From: Leptoclinus maculatus | Taxonomy: Eukaryota; Chordata; Actinopteri; Perciformes; Stichaeidae | Direction of reading: 5' to 3' | Assembly: GCA_032191485.1 (NCBI GenBank) | Contig: JAVDOI010000003.1 | Coordinates: 14,697,813-14,761,812, forward strand | DNA length: 64,000 bases | Part shown: positions 45,894 through 57,895 of the stretch, one piece after another | Position numbering within the stretch: position 1 is the first letter of the stretch | Layout: every line of letters begins with the position of its first letter | Translations under genes and position numbers: made by a program | Notes under the pieces: model-generated | The model's database searches: none | What the model was told of the DNA's origin: nothing | The model's input: only the letters and a program-made list of their open reading frames with translations

Positions 45894-48800
45894 ATGTGAT
45901 ACACAGATAAAGCAGGGCCCACAGGGGAAGACAGAGTGGCCAGCCACAGCACTGCATCTGTCACCAACACAAAAACCACACCAGTCGCCCAGGAACAGAA
46001 GACAGAGAGCTTGACTGTGGGGGAGACCTTATCACAGCTGGACACATTCCGAGCAGGAAGACTAAAGAGGCCAAATGAACCAGATCACCGCAGCATGTGT
46101 GAGCAATATGTATGAGTACGTGAATGTGTGTTTTAGTGTGTGTGTGTGTGATAGCGAGTTTGTCAGTGATGAATAGGAGTTTAAGGACCTACACCTTACA
46201 GATAAGCGAAGAAAATCATCGGGACAACAACAACAATTGCTACAATGCAGGCTAAAAGAAATACCAGAAGAGCCCTCCAGGCAAACATCAACCTCCTTCA
46301 AACGACGATGTGGAATGATGTAGAGGCTGAAGATGTCAGGAAAAATATTCCCTTATACACTCTTTGCCTATTTGTTTATGAATTAGTGAGGCTGAATAAA
46401 TACAATGTTCTGGAACCAAAATCATTTATCAGTGAGCTGTGTTTCAAGATATTCTCAGCGTGTACTGGTCCCTGGGTGGCGTAATTGTTTACTAATAGTC
46501 ACATCTTGATTAAGATGTGCAACAAACATCAACAAAACATCAATTAAAGCATAATATACTTAAAAATGTACTTATTTTACCGTAATCTTAAATTAAGTTA
46601 AATGTTCTTCTTTTGACATCAAATCAAAACATTGTTTTAATAAATGTAGCTAAAAGAAAAAATAATATTGGCTGATACATCATTATCCAATTCTAATTAT
46701 TCTCAAAAATGTATATCAAGACGAGGTGCTTTGTCTTCCCAACATAGATTCTGACACCCCAACTTCAGATACAGAGTACAGATGTCCTCCAAATCTGTTT
46801 ACCTCACTGTGTGGACCTCATTAGGATCAGTTTGATGTAAAGGAATAGCGGAAAACCCAGAATTTTATGACAATGAAGAAACAAATCTGCACCCATTGGA
46901 TCCCTATACAAGACTCTACAACATGAGTATGTGTAGTTTACTTTGCTGCCCCACTGAACTCCACAAACTCTCTTTCTCAGATGGTGCACAGTAGATGAGC
47001 TCCCATCCTTTCGAGCTCAGAAGAGGAATTTGCTGGATGAGGGAGCACATCTCTCCTTCATAAGGGACGTTGTTGCATTTCATTAAGGATAAGATTCATC
47101 ACAGCAAGCAAACAAGAGAGCTGTGCAAATCGCATTGGAGAAATTCCTACACTATCCTCAACAACGTCTCTCTCACACACACACACACTCACACACACAA
47201 ACACAGCTGATATCCAAAAGGCACAAAGCAAACAAAAGCTGTGAGCGCTGATTCAGGAGACAAAGGGGTACATCAAGGACGGTGATACTCTGCGATTGCT
47301 CATTATTGTGCGCTTCAAATTGACGCATTACTGTGTCAGTGGTAAGAATAGCAGCCGGCTGCTGGAAGTTAAACAGCGGCATTTTTTTCTCTCGTTGAAC
47401 AATGGAGCTGTTCCTTCTTCAGACGCCTCGGCATTTGTGGGGCATGGGCATGCTCGCCCCGGTCAGAGGTCCAGTGCTCTGTCTGTGAGAGTGAGAGGAC
47501 ACCCAAGGGTCCATTTTGGAGATGGCTTGTGAAGCTCCAGCTCTGACCCTGGAAAAATGGCTCAGATAAGGCCTGTATACAGACCAATTTAACAGGTCAC
47601 AACCCTGTCTCAGAGTGGGAGCGACACAGCGGGAGAGTGTGAACACAGCCTAGGGGATCTGTCCCATGATGAGATACTGGTGATATAAGTGTATCCCCGG
47701 CGCTGCAGCAGTGGCTGTCAGCCTATTGATTCACAGCTCCAACAAAAACTGAGGCGACAGGGACAAAGTCAGGTTTTGTTGCTGGGACAACATGTGATTA
47801 TATATATATGTGTGTGTGTGTATTTGTGCGTATATGTGAGTGTAGTGGACAGGCTAGTGGAGCATTATGTGCCCCGAGGCTGGCAGACCTAAAGAACAGT
47901 GAACAGAGAGACACGGAGACAGAAAGCTGGGGCCCCTTATCCACACTGAAGTCAACAGCTGCATATGGGAGTCAACAGATCTATTCATGACAGATGCACA
48001 CAAGTGTAGACACACACACTCACACACACACACACACTTGGCATATACTGGACAGTGGCCCGTTTGTGGCTCCGGAGATAAGAGGGATGCCATGCAAGCT
48101 CTGCGAGTTACAGTGTGGGAGAGCCAAGGGGAGATGTTACCTCACACTACTAGACAGTCCTCTGTGTCTTCTAGTGTATTAAACACAATGATCACGTCTG
48201 TCTTGCTAGAGGCAGCCCCGCTTGCTCTGGTTGAGACAGCCGACCGAGCGTGGGATGGAGCTGGAGGTGTATAAGCGATATTAGATAATAGATGGACTTC
48301 AATGAAAGCTTTGATATCAATATAAACAAGCCACATTAAACGGAAGAAAGAGACAGAGACAAAGGAACGCAGGGAAGAGAAAAGAGTGCGAGAGAACAAC
48401 AGCCCTGAAATATTTCCGCATTAGAGAGAAAGAACACAGAGTTCTGAATCACAGAGTGTGTCCCCGGAAGAAAAGCGTATATTCTCTATATTTGAAGTCA
48501 TATCTTTGTGTGTTAGCAGAGAGTGGGGTTATTTTTAAGCTCCAGATGGAAAAAAAACTAAATAACACTGGAAATATTTTATCCGTCTGTCTATCTATCT
48601 ATGAACTTATTTATATGAACATACTTGTATACTTTAATTTGGTTGAACCTTGTGCCTCAACTCCAACCAAACTTGGAAACTCTACTAGATGCCTATAAAT
48701 TGCTGAACATGAAGCGCTGTCGTTGTTCAGCCGATTGGGTCCTGTACTTTGGCAGCTGTACAGACCCCTCTCTGGCCCGGACTGGTCTCTCCGGGAGAGG

Positions 48801-49894
48801 TCAATTGCAGGGACTTCTGCCAGGTGGCAGGTTGGCTCGGGTTTAATCGATGCCCGACAGAGGAGGACAGACAAAGCAGGGCAGGCAGGTATAGACAGGC
48901 CGGCACAGTAACTACCAGCCAGAGATAAAACTATTCCTGGTGGGGTTCACCGGCCAACTGCTGAGCCTGGCGCTGTGACGGAGAAACTCACGCTTCAAAA
49001 CGGTTTAGGGGATTGATTTGACAGCTAATTTACAGAGGAGATTTGCATATGGACATGCACTAATAAGGCAGGCTTTTCTTTTTCATCCTGTGTCTTTCCA
49101 CGCTATATCTTCCGGCTCGCACCTTCCTTTTTTTTTTTAGACCTCAGCAAATACAAAGAGATAATGTAAGCGAATTAAAGAGACAAGAGATTCAAATTGG
49201 ATATTGATTAAGAGACTAAAGCCTTGTGTTTTCTCCTGTTAAAGCCTGTGTTTAAATGATTGATTCACAGTGTCACTCTCCTACATCCTACTGGCTTGTC
49301 TGTTGAGTCGTGTTTGCGACCGGTTGTGCCTCAAAGACTCCAATGGGCTCACATCATGTCACAGCATGCTAAGTGCTTTGACACAGCCACACAAAGAGCC
49401 CTGCCTATCTGATGCCAATCTTCCCAGGTCTTGGTGTCACCCAGGTGAAGGCTTTCAGAGAAAGCAAGGACAAAGTCTCCTCCTCAACAGCGCCGCACAA
49501 TGCAGCCTGACTGACAGCAGAAAAGGACAAAATGGAGCTTCTCTGTCAAGTGGATGTTAAAGTGGTGGGAGGAAAAGGAGTAAAAGAAATTCAGGGACAG
49601 GTGCATGCACTGGATCTACGGAGAAAATAAGGATGCTTTCTGCCTGGAAGTCACAAGATTCACTGTCTTAACACAGGCTACACAATACACATGAATACTT
49701 ATCACTGCCTGTCACAGGCTCGTAAATGTTTGCTGTCCTTCAACTCTCTGACGGAGTAGCAGTGCTCGCACGAAAAATTGATTTATAACACAAAAGGACG
49801 TGCTTACACGATGGCTGCCCCACAAAAGCGCAGAGCCTCGTTATACTGACACACAATCTGTCCGTGAATTAACACTCAACCAGTAGGAACTTAC
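45339..49894. other. Non-coding stretch downstream of the broken PACRG exon
   Basis: Presumably PACRG intron. It contains a (GT)n at 45.85-45.89 kb and short (CA)n runs near 47.18 and 48.02-48.04 kb. I looked on the minus strand for the terminal PACRG exon (family motifs IQETLEAFERYGG and VPTYESC) and did not find it here or further down to position 1. Confidence 0.5.
45852..45892. repeat. (GT)n microsatellite
   Basis: An uninterrupted GT array of about 41 bases. Confidence 0.95.
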
Positions 49895-50039
49895 TCTTCT
49901 TCTCCTTGAAAATTCTGAAAATGGGGAGAATTTGTCTGAAATACGGCACCAGAGCCTCTCCCACGTTGTCACACCACCAGATGCTTCAGGACTTTCAGCA
50001 TGATGCACATCACCTGCTGGTTCTTCGTGTTCAGGGCCT
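49895..50039 (-). CDS. pacrg: PACRG next exon, frame-disrupted (apparent 5-base deletion)
   Basis: The exon following the one at 55.1 kb continues the PACRG helical repeat domain. Acceptor AG lies at 50041-50040 and donor GTAAGT at 49894-49889. With the carried-over base the reading frame gives KALNTKNQQVMCIMLKVLKH and then LVV, matching the family segment ending HLVV. It then meets TGA at 49971-49969. From 49970 a different frame gives DNVGEALVPYFRQILPIFRI then FKEKK, matching the second half of the family exon. The human exon encodes 50 residues (150 bases); here there are 145. Two residues (usually Ser-Ala) are missing with one base left over, so the simplest reading is a 5-base deletion after LVV. 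Either the copy is damaged, or this is a variant allele or an assembly error. If real, translation would stop in the middle of the domain. Confidence 0.88.
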
Positions 50040-51534
50040 CTGTAGAGCAGGACAGAAGGCAGACATCAGTCAGAAAAAAAAGGGGCTACAAGGTAAAACT
50101 AGCAGTCCATTTTTAGATCTGATTTGCAGGTTGCTTGTTCAGGCAGGTGGAGGTACAGTAAATGTGGAGTGATGCTGACAACTGCAATTATATGGTACAT
50201 AAGACAAATTACACATAAATCGTAACTCCCACACACACACACACTACCTTCCCCTTGAAAGCATTTCCTTCATAGCGTGGCTTTGATTTAGACTGGCTTG
50301 TCTGCAATCAGTGATTTCAAATGCACTGGGGAGGCAGGAGTAAGTGAGAGCCAATCACCGGGCTATTTGGCCTACAGCTGCACTTAACTCCATCTCCCAC
50401 TGATAGAGAGAACAAAAGGGAACGATGGTGGGAGAGATGGAGGGCTGGAGAGATCAAGAGAGAAAATTCAGAGAGAGAAAGAGGGAAGGGGTAAAACAAC
50501 AAAAGACAAAAATGTCAGAGAGAGAGAGATGAAGAGATGTGACAGGCGGAGGGCAAAGGGTTAGAAAATAATTGTGATTAGCAACTAAGACAGACATATT
50601 TTTCAAGTTCTTTATGCTTCATGCTTGTTTAAGGTTTTTTTTTCAATGTGAGCTTCTGCACGAGTGATCGTAAATCCCCGAGCAGACTGTCACAGCATAC
50701 CCAAAATTAGAAAACAGGCCTGAGCAATTCATCTCTATGAAACCTTTAACTGTCAATTGATGCCAATTTTTTCACAAAAAGAGGATGGTAATGGCATCGC
50801 AGCGGCTATTTTGCCAGTAAGCACTTACAACAACAGAAATGAAAAAACAGTCAAAACAAAGAAAAGAGAGTGAGCAGAGACACTGGACTGAGCTGTGGTT
50901 GAAAAATTAGAAAATGACCAATGGAGGTATTTTAATCAAGTATTTTCTTTGCTTTTGGTTTTGAAGAAAATAAATGAATGTGCTGAGTATCTGCCCCGTC
51001 TCACAGATACAACTAATTATATACTAATTTAGTGAAACCTGAAGCACTGAAATTCTGCTACAGTCTGTTGAAACAGGCTCAGCTAAACCTAATGCTCTCG
51101 CTGCCTCTTTGAATTCTTCTTTTCTCTCTTGACACCTGACTTCGTAAGCGAGCTGGTCACATAAACTCTCACGGAAAACAAATGGCGGCGAAAAGGACTG
51201 AAAAAAACCCGAAAATAATGAAACGTGTTAACTCTTCAGTCGTGTTGATGACAACAATGCTTTGTTGCCACAAGTAAAATAAAGTGTCAAGCGACTTGAA
51301 GGCAATACTAATTTAGTAGCAATGAACAAGGCAGCAGTCAAATACAAATGAAGTTATACAATGTAGAAGTCATATCAACAACAAGTGGCTCATGGGTTAA
51401 AGGGATACAACATCTTGCACTTCACCATATTGCAATAATGCAATTGTGTGCATGCGAGTATGTGTGCATGTGAGAAAATGACCAGTTGTACCAGGTCCAT
51501 TGTTTTGTCCGTTTGAGAGTGTCTTTGTCTCTGT

Positions 51535-51572
<38 letters not shown>

Positions 51573-54500
51573 CCTATACATTGGACCAGCAGCAGTGGAG
51601 ATGATGCTGAATGAGCGAATGTATTGTGCTCCGTGCCATCTCTCCATCTCTGCCTTAGTGTCTCCCCAGATAGACAAGCGTGGCTATATCTGCCATCACC
51701 GAGATAAGGTGGAATGTGGAATGACAGGAATTTCAAACCTACATAACAAACAATGAAATTCTAATTACCAGCTAGCGCAAACAATTTCCCCTGCTGTGAC
51801 ATTTGGACCGCAGGACCGTTCAATTATTCATCGCCACTCTCGCCTCGGAAAAAAAAATTAAAAGAGGCAGCCGAGGGCCTGATATATTAATGCTGGTATA
51901 AAACCTGTGTTGGGACAAATCTGAATAAAGTAATAATCTATTCATGCAAGGACCTGTTTCATATTCAGTGTGGAAATAAAACAGAGGTGACCTTGTATTC
52001 TGTTTCCTGTGAAATGTCAGCGGTAGGGTGACACGTCGGAGAGTTTAGCGGTGAATTGTTCTCACTCATAGTATAAATATACTTTTCAGATCAGAAGGAG
52101 ATGTTCCTGTGCGGAGGCGTAACTGGGGATCTTCCTGTAATGAAAGTCTCATTTTGGTCCAAAGCTGAACAAATGTTATGCCAATCAACTGAGGCTCAAT
52201 GGAGGCATGGCTCTGAATCCTCCTCCCTATTTAAGGCAGCCAGAAAAAAACAAAACCACAGCATTTCAGTAACATGTACCCTTTTTTCTTCTTGAGTCAC
52301 CATGGTACTGTTTAGCTGAGCAAGACGTTTTTGCCTTTACTTCTGAAATGTCAGGGTTTCATAAAAAAAACGTCGGCAATTTCAGTTTTTGGACCAGTGG
52401 ATACTTCCAAAAAACACATTTTGAGAAAAGAAGATGTCACTAAATTCATAGCTAAAAGGTGTCATGTGTCTTTTATTTTCTTGTTTCTTTTTTTCATGTA
52501 TAAGGTAGAGTTTCTAACATGGGGTGAAGGGAACAGGGTGTACAGTAGGAAATAGTTCAGTCTTTAAGTCACCGAGGACAGCGCCTTAGAGTATAATGTC
52601 AGCCTGAGCCTCCTTCATTGTGTATTCTCATTGGGTGACCTGCAGTCATCATCAAAATTCACCAGGGCCTGACGTGACTCAGTCGCTCTGCAGATAAGAG
52701 CCTGCCAGCCACATTGAAGATGTATTAACGTTAGATGAGAAAAATATATATCTTGCCATTAAACTGCAGACGGCTTTTTACTTTCTTTCTCTTTTCCCAC
52801 CATCCCTCCTTCTTCCCTGCTCCATAGAAAAGTAATTAATCTGCAACAGAGACATGGACTGGCGGCTTTGCCTTGTGGATGGAGAAACAGGCCAGATTTT
52901 TAATAAACCACAAAGTTAATAAGGAGCAGGCCATTTAGAATTCCATTATCAGTGCGAAGTGCGTGTTTTCATGAGGAGCATAACCATCACCTTTGGTCTG
53001 GCCTCCCCGAGACAAATGACCAAAACTGCAGAGAGGTTTGAATTTATAAATTACTGCCTAAGTTAGCGAGTGGCCCGGTCGCTCTGGGTATAATGACAAG
53101 TTGTGTGTAAAGAGGATGCCTCTCCATGTACGGCCAAGTGGACATTAGGCCGTCCAAATATTTAAAGTATCTGTGAAAAAGATGCTGGCAAATCAACTCA
53201 AACACAACGTTTTCCATCATTTATAGTATTAGATTATCATAGTTAAAAATACGGTAAAACTCATGCGAACACATAACAAGATATGTCACACTGTAAGATG
53301 TGTAATGGTGAAGAGCAGTGTGTAGTGTGGTGACAGACTTTGTGCCAGGGTCAGTCTGTCACTGTGTCTCCGTCACGCCCCTCTGCCTCCACAGGCGTCC
53401 AACAGTCACACATAAACAAAGGCGACACACACACTAACATACACGTACACACCACCAGCCGACTGCCTGACATGAACACTATCCCAGGCTCACTGGGCGC
53501 CACTTAAAGGCTCCCACTTTGAAACTGACACTCCACTTGGCAAAGGCGCCAAACAAAAGACAGTGTGTGTGTGTGTGTGTGCGCATGTGTGTGTGAGACT
53601 GTGTGTCTGTGCAAGTGTGCTGAAATTTTCCAACAAAAGCTACACTCTGCATTCCTCTAACTTCGATCCTCGATCCTCGATCCTCTTCCTCGTGTTTGCC
53701 ACACAGGAAACCTTTACCGTCCACATCACTGTACATTCTGATATAGTACATAGCTAGTCATAGACTTCTCTGACCTGAGACCTGACCTTTCAGCTCATCT
53801 CCATCTGCCAACTTGTGAGCATGCGAGAGTGTGAGCGTGTGCACGTGGAAATGTGTCCGTGTGGAAAGGTAAGGAGGCACACCAACGATAACACAGTTAA
53901 ATGTGGCACGTCACCACGTTGCACATGGCAGATTATCAGGCATGCTTTTAGAGTCAACCTCTTCCGGGAAAAGGAAAAACAAGGACGCTTCGCCCTGAGG
54001 GCTAATGTAATAATAGGAACCGTATGACTGCGAAACCAAATTAGGACTTGTCACAGGACTGGTTGTATGGTAATGTTACAATCTGTTGTAGCGCAAGTGT
54101 GTAAGACAGGTGAGTCTATTCCTGGTTAAGTATGTTGTGCTATTTTGGTTGCACTCTATTGCAGCTGATATTCTCTGAGAGGGGTTTGAGAGTGCCATTG
54201 TCTGTAATTATTACACAATTAAGGTAATATCATTTAGATATAGATGCATATTAATATTGATTTAAAAAAATTATTTTCATATTTATCATCTATATTTTCA
54301 CATGTTTTCAAGCAAGGTCTAATTTGAAAGAATGACAAAGGACTCTCTTTATGATATCTCATGTTAAGTTACCTAACATCAGGTTTCCTATAGGCCTTTT
54401 AATTCATTGTGTGAGTTATTATCTTCTGATTTATTTAAGGCTCCAGCTAGCTACACTATAAGCAACTGTGAATGTCCTCTAGACTCGGGGTTCATCTGAG

Positions 54501-55078
54501 ACCGGCAAACAAAAATTTAAATGTAATGATGCTGTCATCAAAACAGTAAGGCTGCGACTGAACTCAAACTGAGAGGATTACTTAGCTGTCAGCCGCTCAT
54601 CAAATAATAATAATGTTTAATTATAGAAAGGTTTGTAAAACTGATGTAAATGAATAAGACAGTAACATTTTACTGCCAAAGTTAATTGAATAGTTGCTGT
54701 ATATTAGTGATTGAAAACGGCTGTGATAATGGTCCTGTATTATGTGTTATGTATTCATGTTGAAGAACTGAAAAATAATATTTTTGGTCAACTATGGTTT
54801 TTCTCTCCTCCTCATTTTATGAGCTCTAAACACATGATCTTAACATGTGTTAGAGCTTCATGGAGATATGTTATCAATACTCTAAGAGTATTTAGAATGA
54901 CACAATACCAGCATTTGTAAGGCGTTTCTTCAGTCTTGAGATAACCACATTTTCCCCTCAGCGGCAGAGGAACACAGTGAAGGTGAAATGATATCAACAC
55001 ACACAGGGTCACTTGGGAATGGAGCTGTGCTGTGTGTGATTTGTAAACCGTGAGAGAAGACACCCGGGCCAGACTTAC
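50040..55078 (-). other. pacrg: PACRG intron between the two recognised exons
   Basis: This intron of about 5.0 kb is bounded by GTAAGT at its 5' end (55078-55073) and AG at its 3' end (50041-50040) on the minus strand. It interrupts a codon after its first base, which agrees with both flanking exons. It contains a (TG)n tract near 51.55 kb, a non-repetitive stretch near 52.8-53.1 kb that resembles conserved non-coding DNA, and a short CGATCCT tandem near 53.67 kb. No further exon was seen in it. Confidence 0.82.
51537..51569. repeat. (GT)n microsatellite within the PACRG intron
   Basis: An uninterrupted GT array of 33 bases. Confidence 0.95.
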
Positions 55079-55250
55079 TCCTGATGGGGATGATGAGCTG
55101 GGGGATGACGGGCAGGATCTTGGGGCCTCCGTTGTCCAGCATCTCATGGACTCCCTGACAGGCGAAGAACTTGTACGGATGATCAGTCTCAGTTAAGCCA
55201 TCGAAGAACAGAGGGAGGTAGTAGTTGTAGTCCAGCTTCTCAAACTCCAC
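55079..55250 (-). CDS. pacrg: PACRG internal exon (intact)
   Basis: This is a partial coding region, one internal exon of parkin co-regulated gene protein. PACRG is an armadillo/HEAT-like helical protein that sits at the inner junction of ciliary and flagellar doublet microtubules. Read on the minus strand, the exon begins [19 protein letters not shown], contains [15 protein letters not shown], and ends [13 protein letters not shown]. These segments align to the central PACRG domain without gaps. The splice sites are canonical: a pyrimidine-rich tract and CAG at 55253-55251 before the first codon (GTG), and donor GTAAGT at 55078-55073. The exon starts in phase 0 and ends with one base of a split codon. 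That phase is completed correctly by the next exon near 50.0 kb. The family usually has Arg where this copy has Cys (FFARQG versus FFACQG). The paralogue PACRGL is less likely because the GG-KILPV-PQLIIPI block is PACRG-type. Family assignment is from remembered sequences, not a search. Confidence 0.93.
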
Positions 55251-55731
55251 CTGAGGACAGAAATGACTATTTACATTCCGGGCATTATTAGCTGCTTCTT
55301 TGATCCAGAGAGACATACAAAGACAGAGGGGGTAGAGTTTCTGTCCTGTTCTCAAGGACATTTGTTGGAACATATGGCTGTTGATCAGTACATTAGCTAG
55401 CAACAATCTTTTTGTTTACTGGACAGTCCCTCTACGTACCCACTACATCAGAGTTATAGCAGATGAAAATTCTCGCGTTGTCCAGAAAATCAGTCACGGC
55501 CATTAAGCTTCCTTTCATTCTTTGCCCTTCCTCTTTGTTTGTCCTTGGCTTAGCACACTATCTAGGGCTAAAGCTCCTCTTGCAGCCATTTATAACCCTT
55601 AGAGTAAACACATACATACACACAATGGCAGGGAGGACAGCTGTTCAGGAGATCATGACACAGCGGCATGTGGCATCTTGTGGGCTGACATGTTAACACC
55701 TGTTTACACCATTTACAGGACAGACAAAAAG

Positions 55732-55732
<1 letters not shown>

Positions 55733-55798
<66 letters not shown>
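55733..55798. repeat. (CA)n microsatellite
   Basis: An uninterrupted CA array of 66 bases, about 480 bases upstream (in gene sense) of the intact PACRG exon. Confidence 0.97.
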
Positions 55799-55802
<4 letters not shown>

Positions 55803-56425
55803 GTAGATTAAGACATTCGTCCAGCTATGGGCCACGGGCCGGCTTTGATGTTGTTTGGCTGAGTGTGTGGGTAGTGTGTGACACATTAAAGTAAAGTCAG
55901 TTATGTGTGTGAAGCCATCAGAGGAAAGCCACTCAGGCACACTGGATTGCAAAGAACAGCTGACCCAAAGCAGGCTGTCCTTGAGCCATGTGTGTGTGTT
56001 CTGAAAATCATATAAAAGGTTGCATGTAGCCATGGCTCATGCAATATTGGTTTGTACTAGATCTAGCTACAGAGTGTGGATTTCCAACAGGGGTATCAGC
56101 TGTAGCACGGCATCCCAATGGCACTATTGTTGAGAGAGGGGTTAGAGGTTGAATGGGTGATTCTGTTTTTCATGTAATGAAAGGAAATCCCTTTGGTGTG
56201 GAGGCAAATAGCCCCCGGCAGCCAGCAGTCCTTGAGGACAGCTGAAGCCGTAAGGAGACACTCTCTTGTCCACACACGCACACATACCTATATACACACA
56301 CAAGCATCCTGCTGGGTCACGCTGGTCTGTGCTGAAATGTCACTCAGGCAGTGGCGCTTGGTGCTTTCAAGTCCCCGGCCCTCGCTCAGCCGCCGGTCAG
56401 AGCCGATACTTCAAAGCAGGGCAGA

Positions 56426-56445
56426 CCCCCCCCCCCCCCCCCCCC
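56426..56445. repeat. C homopolymer, 20 bases
   Basis: A run of 20 C residues. Proline-rich frames across it are artefacts. Confidence 0.96.
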
Positions 56446-57413
56446 ACGGGTAAACACAGAGACGGACAAGGAGAGAAAAAATATGGAGAGATGGCAAGAT
56501 GGCGACAGAGACAGAGAGCTCACACTGTTAGCGGAGAGAGAAAAGCCCTGATTGCTTTGAGGCAATTTGCCAGCCAACCTTGACCTTTCCCTGCGTTTGG
56601 TCAAGATCATCGGTGTGAGTCAGGCGGACTGGAGACTAGAACAAAAGCAAACATGAGCCCAGTGAGAAGGGGAGCAGAGGGAATGGAGGGTTACGGGGGG
56701 TGAAGAGAGGCGATGATGACGCTAACGCACAGCATTGCTTGCTAGCCGATGGCAGTCAATGACACACAGGGACAGATCGTGCCATACAGTATGCTGCTTT
56801 TAGATTTCTTTGATCTACATTAGAGATAATATTGGTCTGTGTGATTATACTTTGGGATAGGAAAATGCTGGTCATTTAATACAGTAATTAATAAGAGGAT
56901 TAAAAATAATTCAAACTTAGAATGAAACATTGAGTTAAAATTGAGGATTGAGGAATTGAAAACACCTAAATTAACGTTATGGTGAAGTGTTCTGGTGTGC
57001 TATACTGTCATTACCAGTATACAAGTTTATGTTTTCCTCTTTTTCATGATATTACGCAGATGTACAGGAGTTTAAATAGCTGTTTAATGGTTTGTATAAA
57101 ATAGAGAAACTTATAGGAACTATACCTAAGCTAACTCATAATAGCACAGTCTTATTTAACACTGTCAGGAGATCAGGTCTCACATTTAGGCACAGACACG
57201 ATCTCACCTACCTCGTGTGAACCTGAGGTGTTGTGGGAGTAATTACCTGTGAACATTAATGTGGTGTTGTTGTGAAGATGCCTCTGAACTCTGTGATACT
57301 CTTAATCCAAATCACATAAACAAGCAGTTAGGGACTGGCTGAAGATTCCAGTTAGCACTGAAGGAGTGGAGACAATCAGCAAACACCTTCACATACTCAC
57401 GCTCTTACATAGT

Positions 57414-57415
<2 letters not shown>

Positions 57416-57446
<31 letters not shown>
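57416..57446. repeat. (CA)n microsatellite
   Basis: An uninterrupted CA array of about 31 bases. Confidence 0.95.
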
Positions 57447-57447
<1 letters not shown>

Positions 57448-57858
57448 TCCCAAGGAATCTTAATCAGGGGCTGCACTCAGTGGTAACTCTTGCATCCGTT
57501 ATTGATTGTCCGCCCAGGTTTGTTTGTCTTTGGGTGCCTATGGGAATCCCCCTGGAGTCCGAGGAGTCAATGAGAGTGGGGCAAAGAAAGTAGCAGCAAT
57601 TAGCCTTGGGACACAGACCTGCATGTCTCCCCTGGTCAGCGCTGCAACAGCAGACACACAGCAACAGAAGCAGATAGACCAGGAACAAGTCTGAGGAGAG
57701 CCTCTGCTCATTAAACAACAGCATCAGAGGCCCCCGACAGGCACAGGAGACCAGGAGGAACGAAAAACAGCAGGTTGCCAATTTAAATACACAATAGCTG
57801 GACATGATTTGTGTGTGGGGGTGTGTGTGAATACATGTGTGGGTGGATGGAATGTGCG

Positions 57859-57859
<1 letters not shown>

Positions 57860-57892
<33 letters not shown>
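57860..57892. repeat. (TG)n microsatellite
   Basis: An uninterrupted TG/GT array of about 33 bases, followed by more loosely TG-rich DNA near 58.02-58.04 kb. Confidence 0.95.
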
Positions 57893-57895
<3 letters not shown>

